Assembly (NCBI RefSeq): GCF_036014115.1
Contig: NZ_CP107913.1
Coordinates: 2,108,001-2,172,000 of the forward strand
Origin: Streptomyces sp. NBC_00448
GTDB taxonomy: Bacteria; Actinomycetota; Actinomycetes; Streptomycetales; Streptomycetaceae
Length of the DNA stretch: 64,000 bases
Reading direction: 5' to 3'
Shown: one piece after another, positions 1 to 7,512 of the stretch
How positions within the stretch are numbered: position 1 is the first letter of the stretch
Layout of the letters: every line of letters begins with the position of its first letter
Made by a program: the position numbers and the translations under genes
Notes under the pieces: generated by a model
Told to the model about the DNA's origin: nothing
Seen by the model: the letters and a program-made list of their open reading frames with translations, nothing else
Database searches by the model: none

Positions 1-198
1 GAAACCCTGCGCCGCCTCATCCAGGCCGTCATGGACTACCACGACGGAGACCTCCAGGACGACGCCACCGTGTTCATGTGCGAGTGGCTCGGCCCCAGCG
101 TGGACGACACCGCACCGGCGGCAGCCCTGACCGGTCTGTCGCTCACCGAGCAGCCGCCGGCCCGCCCGCCTGACGTGCGCGGCCGATCCGAGGTCTGA
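1..198 (+). CDS. PP2C/SpoIIE-type serine phosphatase, C-terminal end (partial)
   Basis: Only the last 65 codons are inside the window; the reading frame is open from base 1 and stops with TGA at 196-198. The segment contains a DDATVFMCEW-like run preceded by a helix ending in YHDGDLQDD. This is how the catalytic domain of RsbU/SpoIIE-type PP2C phosphatases ends in Streptomyces: metal-binding aspartates, then the last beta strand. Such enzymes dephosphorylate anti-anti-sigma factors. A Pro/Ala-rich tail of about 25 residues follows. Substrate and N-terminal sensor domains cannot be judged. It marks the chromosomal side left of the mobile region. Confidence 0.75.
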   Translation, partial: ETLRRLIQAVMDYHDGDLQDDATVFMCEWLGPSVDDTAPAAALTGLSLTEQPPARPPDVRGRSEV

Positions 199-290
199 GA
201 TCATCCGATCTCCGGTCGTCCCCCCCTGCCGAGTTCCGGTAGGACGCACCCGTCGGCGCCGCGCTGTAAACGAGGACCTCCTCGGCGGAC

Positions 291-365
291 CTTCAAAGGA
301 TCATTCCAATCCTCGCGGGCCTGCGCGATGTCCTCGGTGGTGCGCCCGACGAAGTTCCGGAACAT
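291..365 (-). pseudogene. decayed pirin 3' tail (outermost copy)
   Basis: On the minus strand, bases 312-365 match the C-terminal coding region of the intact pirin gene at 15003-15968 and the copy at 7254-7418. They encode the same FWNFVGR-type segment. About 35 codons present in the other copies are missing: the match jumps from around 301 to the ccttcaaagga block at 291. The fragment is followed immediately by the same non-pirin DNA that follows copy 2, then by an integrase relic. I read it as the displaced gene end left by integration of an element. The homology is seen directly; the integration history is inferred. Confidence 0.6.
343..365. other. putative attachment site, copy 1 (outer)
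   Basis: This 23-bp block is identical to 7396-7418 except for one base (position 359) and matches 15145-15167 equally well. Right of it, copies 1 and 2 share about 120 bp of element DNA leading into an integrase gene, while copy 3 continues as pirin. That is the pattern expected for an att core. Confidence 0.5.
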
Positions 366-459
366 ACCACGTACTTGTGGACTCTCCCCAGGTCAGAGGG
401 GTGATGGACCATCGCGGGTCAGCAAACAGCCGGCATTGGTCCGAGGAGGGGCACGAACG

Positions 460-956
460 ATCGCGGCCAGGACTCTCGCACGCGGAATGGGCACGTTCCT
501 CAAGACCTGCGACCACCCGGAGGCACGCCGGTCGAAGTGCCCGCACCCGTACGCCATCAGGTACCGCGACGCGGCCGGCAAGCAGACGGAGGAGTCCGGC
601 TTCCCGACCCAGGACGCCGCCGTCGAACGACTGATGGACATCTACACATCCAAGAAGGCCCAACGCCAGAACCGGAGCAGGGCTGAGCAGATCAAGAAGT
701 ACAGCGCCATGACCTTCGCCGACTACAGCGCCGAGTGGCGTTCAAGCCGGCGGCACCTCGCGCAGGCTTCCCTCCGCCACCTCGACTCGCTCCTCGATCA
801 CCACCTTCTTCCCGCCTTCGCCAGCCGACGGATGGGCAGCTTCGACCACAAGGTGGTCGACCGCTTCATCCAGTCCATGGAGCGCAACAACGTCGGGCTG
901 GCGCCACAGGCGAACACGTTCGACAAGCTCAAGTCGATACTGAGGACGTCTACCGC
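460..956 (+). pseudogene. tyrosine integrase remnant, start codon lost and internally deleted
   Basis: This is a near copy of the integrase at 7513-8667. The ribosome-binding site (gaggagg) is kept, but the start ATG has become ATC at 460-462. Homology runs in order to about 941 (core-binding domain, ending in FDKLKSI), then jumps over roughly 220 bp to a 15-bp piece (942-956) that matches 8217-8231 of the intact gene. The catalytic domain is otherwise absent, and the last 50 bp of the gene appear inverted just downstream (958-1012). It cannot encode a working recombinase. Confidence 0.85.
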
Positions 957-957
957 T

Positions 958-1273
958 GCCTTGCTGATCGAACCGGGCATCAGGTGCCGGTGGACGCGGA
1001 AGGTGATGTCGGCGACCGCATCGCCGAACGAATGCCCCACGACCACAGGTGGCACCTCGGCCCGGTTGGCGAAGTCCTGGACGACCGCGGTGCTGTCCGG
1101 CAGCGGGAGCGTGCCGACGCCGGGCACGGTCGCGCTGGTGGGCATCGGTTCGAGGCGGGGGCCAGTGGCTCGTACGGGGCGGGCTGCTGATGAGAGCCGT
1201 GGACCAGGACGACCGGAGTGTCGGACACGGGACCGTCCGCGCGCTCCGGCGGGCGGTGTGCGGTGTTCGGCAT
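958..1273 (-). pseudogene. alpha/beta-hydrolase fragment fused to an inverted integrase 3' end
   Basis: The minus strand opens with ATG at 1273 and a TPVVLVHG motif typical of alpha/beta hydrolases. After a frameshift near 1150-1190 it continues in another frame with PPVVVGHSFG, the nucleophile elbow. Right after that the sequence becomes DITFRVHRHLMPGSISKA, which is the catalytic-tyrosine end of the integrase (8581-8633) in opposite orientation. So two unrelated gene pieces are joined at about 1012. Residues beyond the nucleophile Ser are missing. Not functional as a hydrolase or a recombinase. Confidence 0.7.
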
Positions 1274-1343
1274 GGGGTTCTCCTCGGAACTCGTCGGCGT
1301 GTTCGCCTCTGCTTCGAACCGTCTCCCGCATCGATCGCCGGGC

Positions 1344-2585
1344 TCACGCGCCGGCTCGCGCCGGACGGCGGTAATCGCTGGGCCGCGTTCCTTGATCCTT
1401 CTCGGTGGCGACGGCGGAGGCGGAAAGGAGGGTCGCGGCGGCGAGGCTGCCCCAGAGGGCGGCCGAGCCGCGGGAGGCGAGAGCGGTGACGATCGCCGGG
1501 GAGACGGCGAGGCCGAAGCCCGTGGAGAGCTGGAAGCGGGTGAGGGCGCGCCCCAGGACATGGGCCGGGGCGAGGACAGTGACGAGTGCGGTGGCGCTGC
1601 CGGCGTAGATGATCTCGCCGATGGTGCAGACCACGGACACCACGGCGACGGCCGGGGCACCCCAGCCGTGTCCCAGTGAGGTGGCCGCGAGGAAGCCGAG
1701 GTAGGACGCGGCCAGCACCACGCCGGAGAGGGCCAGCACGGTCCGCCGGGAGAAGCGGGACATGAAGACGGTGACCGGAACCTGCAGGGTGACCACCAGC
1801 ACCGTGTTGGCCACGAAAACGGCCCCCGACCACACCGGGGAAGCGTGCAACCGAGTCACCAGGACCAGGGGAAGCGCGATTTCGGGGATGTTGAGGCAGA
1901 AGACGTAGATCACGTTGGCAGCCAGCAGCACGCGCATCCGGGGTGCGGGCTCGTCGTCCCGGTCCTCGGCCGCGGCAGCGGCCGGATACGCGCGCAGACG
2001 GACCGACCATGCCAAGGCCGCCGCGGCGAGGTAGGCGAGGCCGGTGAGGGCCGCCAGCACCTGCAACGCGGTGGTGCCACCCGCCACACATGCGGTGGCA
2101 AGGAGTCCACCGGCGCCCAGGCCGGCGTTGCGCAGCGCACGGCCCCCTGCGAGAGCGGCGTCGCGTTCGCGGCCGTGGGCCACCGTGGCCACCAGGGCCG
2201 CATGGGCAGCCGGCCACGCCTGGTTGCCGATGCCGAGGAAGAGCGCCGCTGTGCCGAACAGCCAGGGGTGCCCCGCCGGGGTGGCCAGAAGCAGCGCCAC
2301 CCCCAGCACCCGTACCAGCATCGACGCCGCCACGACCGTGCTGCGTGCGCCCCGGTCCAGCCATCGCCCCACCGCGGGCATACACACCAGAGCCACGACG
2401 CTGCCTGCCGTCATGGCGATGCCGGTGGCCGACACGGACAGCCTCAGCACCGCCACCCCGTAGAGCAGCAGAAAGGGACGCAGCAAGCCGGTGCCGAGCG
2501 CGTCCACGGCCAGGGCGACGGCATAGCGGGGGCCTCCGGAGGCACGGACGAGAGCACGCGGATGGATCTTGCTGGTGGTTGCCAT
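1344..2585 (-). CDS. MFS transporter (multidrug-efflux type)
   Basis: About 413 residues with some 12 hydrophobic segments, the length of a typical major facilitator superfamily drug exporter. Loop 2-3 carries VGRWLDRGARS, the MFS motif A region. The frame stays open upstream of 2585, but ATG 2585 (MATTSKIHP) fits the family N-terminus and leaves a promoter region shared with the divergent regulator at 2686. A perfect 7-3-7 palindrome lies between them, so repression by that regulator, relieved by the exported compound, is likely. Substrate unknown. It is probably cargo of the outer integrative element. Confidence 0.85.
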   Translation of the reverse strand: MATTSKIHPRALVRASGGPRYAVALAVDALGTGLLRPFLLLYGVAVLRLSVSATGIAMTAGSVVALVCMPAVGRWLDRGARSTVVAASMLVRVLGVALLLATPAGHPWLFGTAALFLGIGNQAWPAAHAALVATVAHGRERDAALAGGRALRNAGLGAGGLLATACVAGGTTALQVLAALTGLAYLAAAALAWSVRLRAYPAAAAAEDRDDEPAPRMRVLLAANVIYVFCLNIPEIALPLVLVTRLHASPVWSGAVFVANTVLVVTLQVPVTVFMSRFSRRTVLALSGVVLAASYLGFLAATSLGHGWGAPAVAVVSVVCTIGEIIYAGSATALVTVLAPAHVLGRALTRFQLSTGFGLAVSPAIVTALASRGSAALWGSLAAATLLSASAVATEKDQGTRPSDYRRPARAGA

Positions 2586-2627
2586 GGAGCCAACGGTGCG
2601 TTCGGCCCCCAGGCAGGGGCACGTCAG

Positions 2628-2644
2628 TTGACGGACACCGTCAA
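2628..2644. promoter_or_regulatory. operator-like palindrome TTGACGG-ACA-CCGTCAA
   Basis: Perfect 7-bp inverted repeat with a 3-bp spacer, midway between the divergent MFS gene (start 2585) and the ArsR-type regulator (start 2686). Position and symmetry suit a dimeric winged-helix repressor controlling both genes. The left arm starts with TTGACG, so it could also overlap a -35 element. Confidence 0.6.
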
Positions 2645-2685
2645 TCGACGCGGTCGTCGGCCATGCGACCAGCCATGATGTGGGG

Positions 2686-3771
2686 ATGACGTTGAGAATC
2701 GACATCGGCGGCCCGCCGTCGGGGCAACTGCGGTTCGCCGCCTCCCCGCTGGCCGAGCTGACCGCGATGCTGCACGTGCTGGCCGAACCCGCACATCACC
2801 CGCAACTCGCCGGCTGGGCCGGGGGTGTCTGGGCCGGGCTGCGGCCGGAACTGGCCGAGCGGCTCAGGGAAGCGGAGTTCCTCTGGCGTTCCTCACGAGC
2901 CGACTTCCTGGTTCCTGCCCGTCCCCGGCCGACCCTCGCCGAGGAGTTGGACGACGTGGACCGGATCGACGACGAAACCTATGTGACCGCAGCGCTCATC
3001 ACCACGTGCGGCAGCAACCGGGTCCACTTCGCCGGTCCGTCGCCGCTCGCCGACGCGACGGCGCGCGAGCGCGCCCTGGACCTGGCCCAGGCCCGCGGCG
3101 CACTCCAAGAGGCTTTCGCGGAACGGCTGCTCGCGGACCCGGCCGCGGTGCGGGCACGGGTGCGTCACACCCTCGAACAGTGCGCCGAGGCATTCTTCGA
3201 CACCGCCTGGACGGGCGTCGCCGTGCAACTCGCCACCGATCTGCGCCTGAAGAACGACCTGTTGAAGCGCCAGGGCGTCGGGGCGGCGCTCGCATCGGTC
3301 TCCGGCGCCGTCACCCTGGCACCGGACGGCAACTGCATCATCGTGGACAAGCTCCAGGACAGAGTGACCACCGCCCACGGCACCGGGGTCACGTTCGTCC
3401 CCAGCGTCTTCGGCCGCCCGCACCTGGTAGCGGTCCACGCGCCCGGGTGGCACCCGGTGGTGCAGTACCCCGTGACCGAGCCGAGCCCCTCGGAGCCGGT
3501 GCCGCTGGAAACAGTCACGCTACGGCTGGAAGCACTCGCGCATCCGGTACGGCTGCGGCTGCTGCGCACCCTGGCCCGCGGCCCGCACACCACCGGTGAA
3601 CTGGCGCACGCCTGGGAACTCTCGCCTCCGGAGGTCTCCCGCCACCTCGCTGTCCTGCGCCGCGCGGGTCTGCTCACGACCCGGCGACACGGGCGCTACG
3701 TCCAGTACACCCTCAACCTGCCCGAGATGACGACGCTGGGCACGGACCTGCTGGCGGCCGTCCTGCGCTGA
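2686..3771 (+). CDS. ArsR-type regulator with DUF5937-like N-terminal domain
   Basis: About 361 residues. The last 90 or so form an ArsR winged helix: LEALAHPVRLRLLRTLA, then the recognition helix around SPPEVSRHLAVLRRAGLL and the wing RRHGRYVQYTL. The N-terminal 250 residues resemble the Streptomyces domain I know as DUF5937 (FAASPLAELTAMLHVL near the start), a probable ligand sensor. No metal-binding cysteine motif is seen, so it likely responds to an organic ligand. ATG 2686 (MTLRIDIGG) is chosen; GTG 2680 in frame is an alternative. Divergent from the MFS gene it probably represses. A similar pair lies at 20784-23258. Confidence 0.8.
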   Translation: MTLRIDIGGPPSGQLRFAASPLAELTAMLHVLAEPAHHPQLAGWAGGVWAGLRPELAERLREAEFLWRSSRADFLVPARPRPTLAEELDDVDRIDDETYVTAALITTCGSNRVHFAGPSPLADATARERALDLAQARGALQEAFAERLLADPAAVRARVRHTLEQCAEAFFDTAWTGVAVQLATDLRLKNDLLKRQGVGAALASVSGAVTLAPDGNCIIVDKLQDRVTTAHGTGVTFVPSVFGRPHLVAVHAPGWHPVVQYPVTEPSPSEPVPLETVTLRLEALAHPVRLRLLRTLARGPHTTGELAHAWELSPPEVSRHLAVLRRAGLLTTRRHGRYVQYTLNLPEMTTLGTDLLAAVLR

Positions 3772-3829
3772 GCAGTTTCGTTCTGCCGAAACGCGAGTGA
3801 CCCCCACTTTCGCGACATCGTCCCACTCG

Positions 3830-4170
3830 GCAGGGCGCCCGAGCCGCCCGTCGTGACCGCCTGCCGCCCTCGGACAGCCGGGCGGGCCACCGGCTGCATC
3901 CGCCCGGGCCGTATCGCGCCGGGCCATGGCTCACGACCCTGCCCGCCGCTGAACTTCACGGCCTTCTCGGTGCTCGGCTTCTTCGTACCCGACACGGACA
4001 CCTTGCGGCCGGCCGCTTGGGGCGGTGGACCGCGCCTCGGTGCCGCCGATCAGCAGCGTGACGCCCTCGGCCCCGGTATAGCCGGACACGTCGGCCAAGG
4101 CGACCACGGGTCGGCCAAGTCAGGGATCAACCCGAGCTTCTCGTATTGCTGTTCGTGTTCTGGCATCAGG
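3830..4170 (-). pseudogene. degenerate IS5-type transposase remnant
   Basis: Broken minus-strand frames hold pieces in the right order for a Streptomyces DDE transposase: ADVSGYTGAEGVTLLIGGTE, then VSGTKKPSTEKAVKFSGGQG, then WPGAIRPGRMQ. The segments sit in different frames and no full ORF exists. The DVSGYT, DGTE-like and VSGKKKQ-like blocks are typical of these transposases. Terminal repeats are not resolved. It fills most of the 550-bp gap between the regulator and the oxidoreductase gene. Confidence 0.6.
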
Positions 4171-4326
4171 GCGCCGGGTCGCGTGGACCGTCACCGACGC
4201 GACCGGCTCAAGCGGCGACTGGCTTCTCATGCGGCCCCGGCGGAATATGAAACCAGTCGTCAGGGTTCCAGGGACAGTTTGCCGGGGCCTGCCCGGTCAG
4301 GACACCTTCAGAGAGAAGATGTGACG

Positions 4327-5253
4327 ATGCGTGCGGTCATCCTGTCCGAATACGGTGGCTCCGACGTGCTCCGCGTCGGCGAGGTCCCGACCCCTGAGCC
4401 GGGCGACGGTCAGATCCGTATCCGGGTCTCGGCGGCCGCGTTGAACCCCGCCGACGCCTTGATTCGTTCCGGCGCACTTGCCTCGCGTGTCCCCGTGCGG
4501 GACCACTACATTCCCGGTCTCGACGTCGCGGGAATCGTCGATGCCCTCGGCGGCGGCGTCCACAGCTTCGATGTCGGTGACGCCGTGATCGGCTTGTCCG
4601 ACTGGCCGGACACCCAAGCCGGCACACACGCCGAGTACGTCGTCCTGCCCGCCACGGGCGTCGCTGCCGCACCCCGGCACGCGAGCCCGGTGCAGGCGGC
4701 GACGCTTCCGCTGAACGGACTCACCGCCCGGCAGGCGCTGGACCTGCTCGCCGCGGCCGACGGCGCGACCGTGGCGATCACCGGTGCCGCAGGCGCCGTA
4801 GGCGGCTATCTCGTCGAGCTGGCGGCCGAGCGTGGCCTGCACGTCGTCGCCGTCGCCGGAGCCCAGGACGAGGAACTGGTGCGCAAGTTGGGTGCCTGCC
4901 TCTTCGTCCCGCGCTCTGACGACCCCGCCGCTGCGATCCGCGCGGCCGTTCCCGGCGGAGTCGCCGGGCTGGTCGACGCCGCGGCCTTGGGCGAATCAGT
5001 GATCGGTGCGCTAGGCGACGGCGGCACGTTCGTCAGTGTTCTCGGCGCCGGCCCAGCAGCGGAACGCGGTATCCGTGTCTCCCAGGTCCAGGTACACAGC
5101 GACGCGGTGCAACTCGCCGAGCTGGCTGCCCTCGCGGACGCCGGCCTTGTCACCCTGCGGGTGGACCGGACGATGCCGTTCTCGGAGGCCGCCGCAGCCC
5201 ACGACACCCTGGCCTCGCGCGGCCTGCGCGGGCGCATCGTGCTCGTGCCCTGA
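4327..5253 (+). CDS. NADP-dependent quinone oxidoreductase-like MDR enzyme
   Basis: 308 residues of the zinc-free medium-chain dehydrogenase/reductase family. The N-terminal GroES-like fold begins MRAVILSEYGGSDVLRVGEV. The nucleotide-binding motif is ITGAAGAVGGYLVELA, and the catalytic-domain hallmark ALNPADALIR is present. No structural or catalytic zinc ligands are seen. ATG 4327 is used; GTG 4321 just upstream is possible. Such enzymes reduce quinones or enones with NADPH and often detoxify electrophiles. No operon partner: a transposase relic lies upstream and Tn554-like remnants downstream. Confidence 0.85.
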   Translation: MRAVILSEYGGSDVLRVGEVPTPEPGDGQIRIRVSAAALNPADALIRSGALASRVPVRDHYIPGLDVAGIVDALGGGVHSFDVGDAVIGLSDWPDTQAGTHAEYVVLPATGVAAAPRHASPVQAATLPLNGLTARQALDLLAAADGATVAITGAAGAVGGYLVELAAERGLHVVAVAGAQDEELVRKLGACLFVPRSDDPAAAIRAAVPGGVAGLVDAAALGESVIGALGDGGTFVSVLGAGPAAERGIRVSQVQVHSDAVQLAELAALADAGLVTLRVDRTMPFSEAAAAHDTLASRGLRGRIVLVP

Positions 5254-5397
5254 TGAGCTGACCGCCATTCACGGACCGGCCTGAACAGCAACTGATCGGC
5301 CGACCACTTGGCATCGATCCGGTCACCGCCGCCCGGCGGTGGGACGGCCCGCCCACCAGGACGGCGGACGGGCCGTGAAGTGGCTGGGCGGGAAGGG

Positions 5398-5982
5398 TCA
5401 GGACTTCGGTGCCGGTTCGGCGATGCGGGCTTCGAGGTCGGCGACGCGCCGGTCCTGGAAGCGCAGGTTCGAGCCGGCGGCCTTGAGTCGTTCGTCGAGG
5501 GTGCGGTTGTCGGTAGTGAGTTGGCGGACGCGCTGTTTGAGGTTGGTGTTCTCGGTGGCGATCCGCTGGACGGTTTCCTCGGGCCAATCAGCCTGCAAGT
5601 CGCCTATCTGGCCGATGAGTTCGCCGGTCCGTATGCGTGGGGTGAAGATCTCCGTGTGGGCTGCCTCGAGGGCGTCCTCGGCGTTCAGGGCGCGTTCGCG
5701 CCAGGTCGCCTCGCGTTCGTCGTCCTGTTCAGCGAGCGTGCGGGATTGGTGTTCGCCGGCCTGCGTCATCGCTGCGGCGACCGCGGCTCCGGCCTCGACG
5801 TTGTCGTAGAGGAAGGTGCGTGAGACGTCCGCTCGGCGGACGACGGCGGCGACGCTGACCTGGGCTTTCTCGCGCCGGAGCCGGGCGATGGCCTGGTGGA
5901 GGCGCTCAAGGGCGGCTTCGGTCGTGCGGCGGGCGGCCGGAGCCGCCGCGGTGCGGGGTTCGGGAACAGTGACGGTGTTCAT
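5398..5982 (-). CDS. Tn554-type transposon protein TnpC-like (DUF6262)
   Basis: 194 residues. The N-terminal half looks like a helix-turn-helix (VAAVVRRADVSRTFLYDN), followed by a long charged coiled coil (heptads through RVRQLTTDNRTLDERLKAA). This is the architecture of the small accessory protein encoded after tnpA and tnpB in Tn554-like site-specific transposons. The ATG at 5982 overlaps the stop of the preceding tnpB remnant as ATGA, keeping the native operon junction. The gene looks intact but its recombinase partners are broken, so it is probably a non-functional leftover. Confidence 0.75.
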   Translation of the reverse strand: MNTVTVPEPRTAAAPAARRTTEAALERLHQAIARLRREKAQVSVAAVVRRADVSRTFLYDNVEAGAAVAAAMTQAGEHQSRTLAEQDDEREATWRERALNAEDALEAAHTEIFTPRIRTGELIGQIGDLQADWPEETVQRIATENTNLKQRVRQLTTDNRTLDERLKAAGSNLRFQDRRVADLEARIAEPAPKS

Positions 5983-6684
5983 GGGGCTTCCTGTTCGGGG
6001 GCATCGCCGTCGGCTGTGCCCGTATCTCTGTACTCGTCCGGCTCGTCGCTGCCCGCGTCGGCGAGGTCGGCGGCGCGGAAGGCGTGGACCACACTCGGTG
6101 GAAGTAGTCCTGGGGTTTGCGCAGGTCCAGGGCGAGGGCGTCGTCGAGGAGGCCCAGGCCGGCCAGGGCCTCGTCCAGGCCGTCGATGGCGCGGGCGGTG
6201 GGCTCGAAGTAGCGGTGGAGGTAGTCGGCGGTGGCGTCGTCCGTGGCGCCCTCGGCCGGCAGCCGCCGCCGTTGACGACGGGCTGGAAGGTGCAGAAGCC
6301 GCCCTCGGCGGGGGTGCTGCGGCGAGAGCGGTCGATGGCCAGGGCCTGGGCCTGCTCGCGGGTGAGCGGGGTGGTGTCGCTGGTGAGGAGTTCGCCGGGG
6401 TGGGCGGTGCCGGGTCCGGTGACCCATACGTGCTGGAGGACGTTGTCCAGGTCCGACTGGGTCAGGTGGACGTAGTGCTCGGCCATGCGGTCGGAGACCT
6501 GACCGAGGTAGCGGCGGATGCGCGTCAGGCTCGCGCCGTGCCGCAGCAGCCGGGTGGCCGGCGTATGTCGGGCCTGGTGGGCGACGTAGTGACCGCCGAG
6601 GTCAAGCTCGGCGATCCAGCTGCGGAAGCCGCTCTGGAACCAGGTGGAGGAAAAGGCGCGGCGGCCGTCGGGTTGCAGTCCCAT
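5979..6684 (-). pseudogene. Tn554-type tyrosine recombinase (tnpB) remnant
   Basis: The minus strand encodes the C-terminal half of a phage-integrase-type recombinase. HYVAHQARHTPATRLLRHG holds the HxxR box, and RYLGQVSDRMAEHYVHLTQ holds the catalytic Tyr. Two frameshifts (about 6250-6280 and 6075-6105) split the tail, which resumes in other frames as ATADYLHRYFEPTARAIDGL and later RAADLADAGSDEPDEY. The N-terminal half is missing; at about 6684 the sequence switches abruptly to an enolase fragment on the opposite strand. No tnpA is present. Confidence 0.75.
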
Positions 6685-6685
6685 C

Positions 6686-6895
6686 GACGTCTGCCGTGAG
6701 GCCGGCTACGCGGCGATGATCTCGCACCGATCCGGCGAGACCGAGGATTCCTTCATCGCCGACCTGGCCGTCGGCGCCGGCTGCGGCCAGATCAAATCCG
6801 AAGCGCCCGCCCGGGGCGAACGCGTCGCCAAGTACAACCGGCTGATCGAGATCTCCGCCCGCCACCCCGAGCTGGACTACGGCCCTGGGTCGGTG
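6686..6895 (+). pseudogene. enolase C-terminal fragment
   Basis: About 70 codons encode a near-perfect enolase tail: [20 protein letters not shown] (the loop with catalytic and substrate-contacting residues), then [20 protein letters not shown]. The rest of the enzyme, including the metal-binding Asp/Glu and the barrel, is absent. The 5' side abuts the Tn554-like remnant directly, which suggests truncation by insertion or rearrangement. A complete enolase is presumably elsewhere, since this piece cannot fold or act. Confidence 0.85.
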
Positions 6896-7068
6896 AGGCG
6901 GCCTCGTCGTCAATCGGGCCACGGATCGACACCACCCATCCGATGTGAGCATGATCAGCCCTCGCATGCGCCGGCCGACAGGGGCACGTCTACGGCGGGG
7001 CTCGCACGCCGGGGTCTCTGCCCATGGCAGCCGAAGCAGCACCCGGCCTGACTGCTGGTCAGCAAAGT

Positions 7069-7186
7069 CAGCATTGGGTCGGCATCGGTCCTGGCGCGCC
7101 CCGTCACACTCGTACGCACATACGAATCCCGCGAAGCGCTCTGCGGGCATTCCGAGCCCAGCGAGCCCAAGCCTGTCGGCGGACAC
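7069..7186. repeat. 118-bp direct repeat, copy A (partner at 14818-14935)
   Basis: Differs from 14818-14935 at only about four positions. Both copies lie just downstream of a pirin 3' end, so they flank element 2 as long direct repeats. The minus strand reads in frame through both copies (MGSLGSECPQ, DSYVRTSVTG), but I cannot say that it is a gene. It is far better conserved than the adjoining pirin coding copies. Confidence 0.8.
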
Positions 7187-7253
7187 GAGCCGGCCCCTGA
7201 CCCGCTCGATAGGGAGGCGCCGAGCGGGTCGGGAGCGTCACGGAAACAACAGG

Positions 7254-7418
7254 TCAGCGCTCACGCCCGCGTGCCTTCAAAGGAGTTGGCGGGAGGTCCG
7301 GGGAGAGCAGGCGGTCGCCGTCGTAGCCGTGGACCTCACCGAAGCGGTCGCCGGTGTGCCAGTCCTCGCGGGCCTGCGCGATGTCCTCGGTGGTGCGCCC
7401 GACGAAGTTCCAGAACAT
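7254..7418 (-). pseudogene. pirin C-terminal tail (middle copy)
   Basis: About 54 codons, in frame to a stop at 7254-7256, match the end of the pirin gene at 15003. They include the FWNFVGR start of the segment, HGYDGDRLL and the final PPTPLKARGRER. Identity to the intact gene is moderate (roughly three quarters of bases by eye), apart from the identical 23-bp block 7396-7418. Right of that block the sequence becomes element DNA leading to the integrase at 7513. This looks like a displaced gene end after integration at the pirin 3' region. Confidence 0.75.
7396..7418. other. putative attachment site, copy 2
   Basis: 23 bp identical to 15145-15167 inside the intact pirin gene and differing at one base from 343-365. 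It marks the junction between a pirin tail and integrase-proximal DNA, so it would be the left end of element 2 and the right end of element 1. A palindrome (CCAC-gtactt-GTGG) begins 2 bp further right and is shared with copy 1. Confidence 0.6.
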
Positions 7419-7512
7419 ACCACGTACTTGTGGACTCTCCCCAGGTCAGAGGGGTGATGGACCATCGCGGGTCAGCAAAGGGCCAGCATTGGTCCGAGGA
7501 GGGGCACGAACG

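Noticed and set aside
742..2622. 626-residue minus-strand ORF
   Set aside because: It is the out-of-frame shadow of the MFS gene and integrase relic; Arg/Pro-rich translation with no family features.
3853..4326. N-terminal extension of the MDR oxidoreductase (frame open from 3853)
   Set aside because: The extra residues are antisense of a transposase relic; the family N-terminus starts at ATG 4327.
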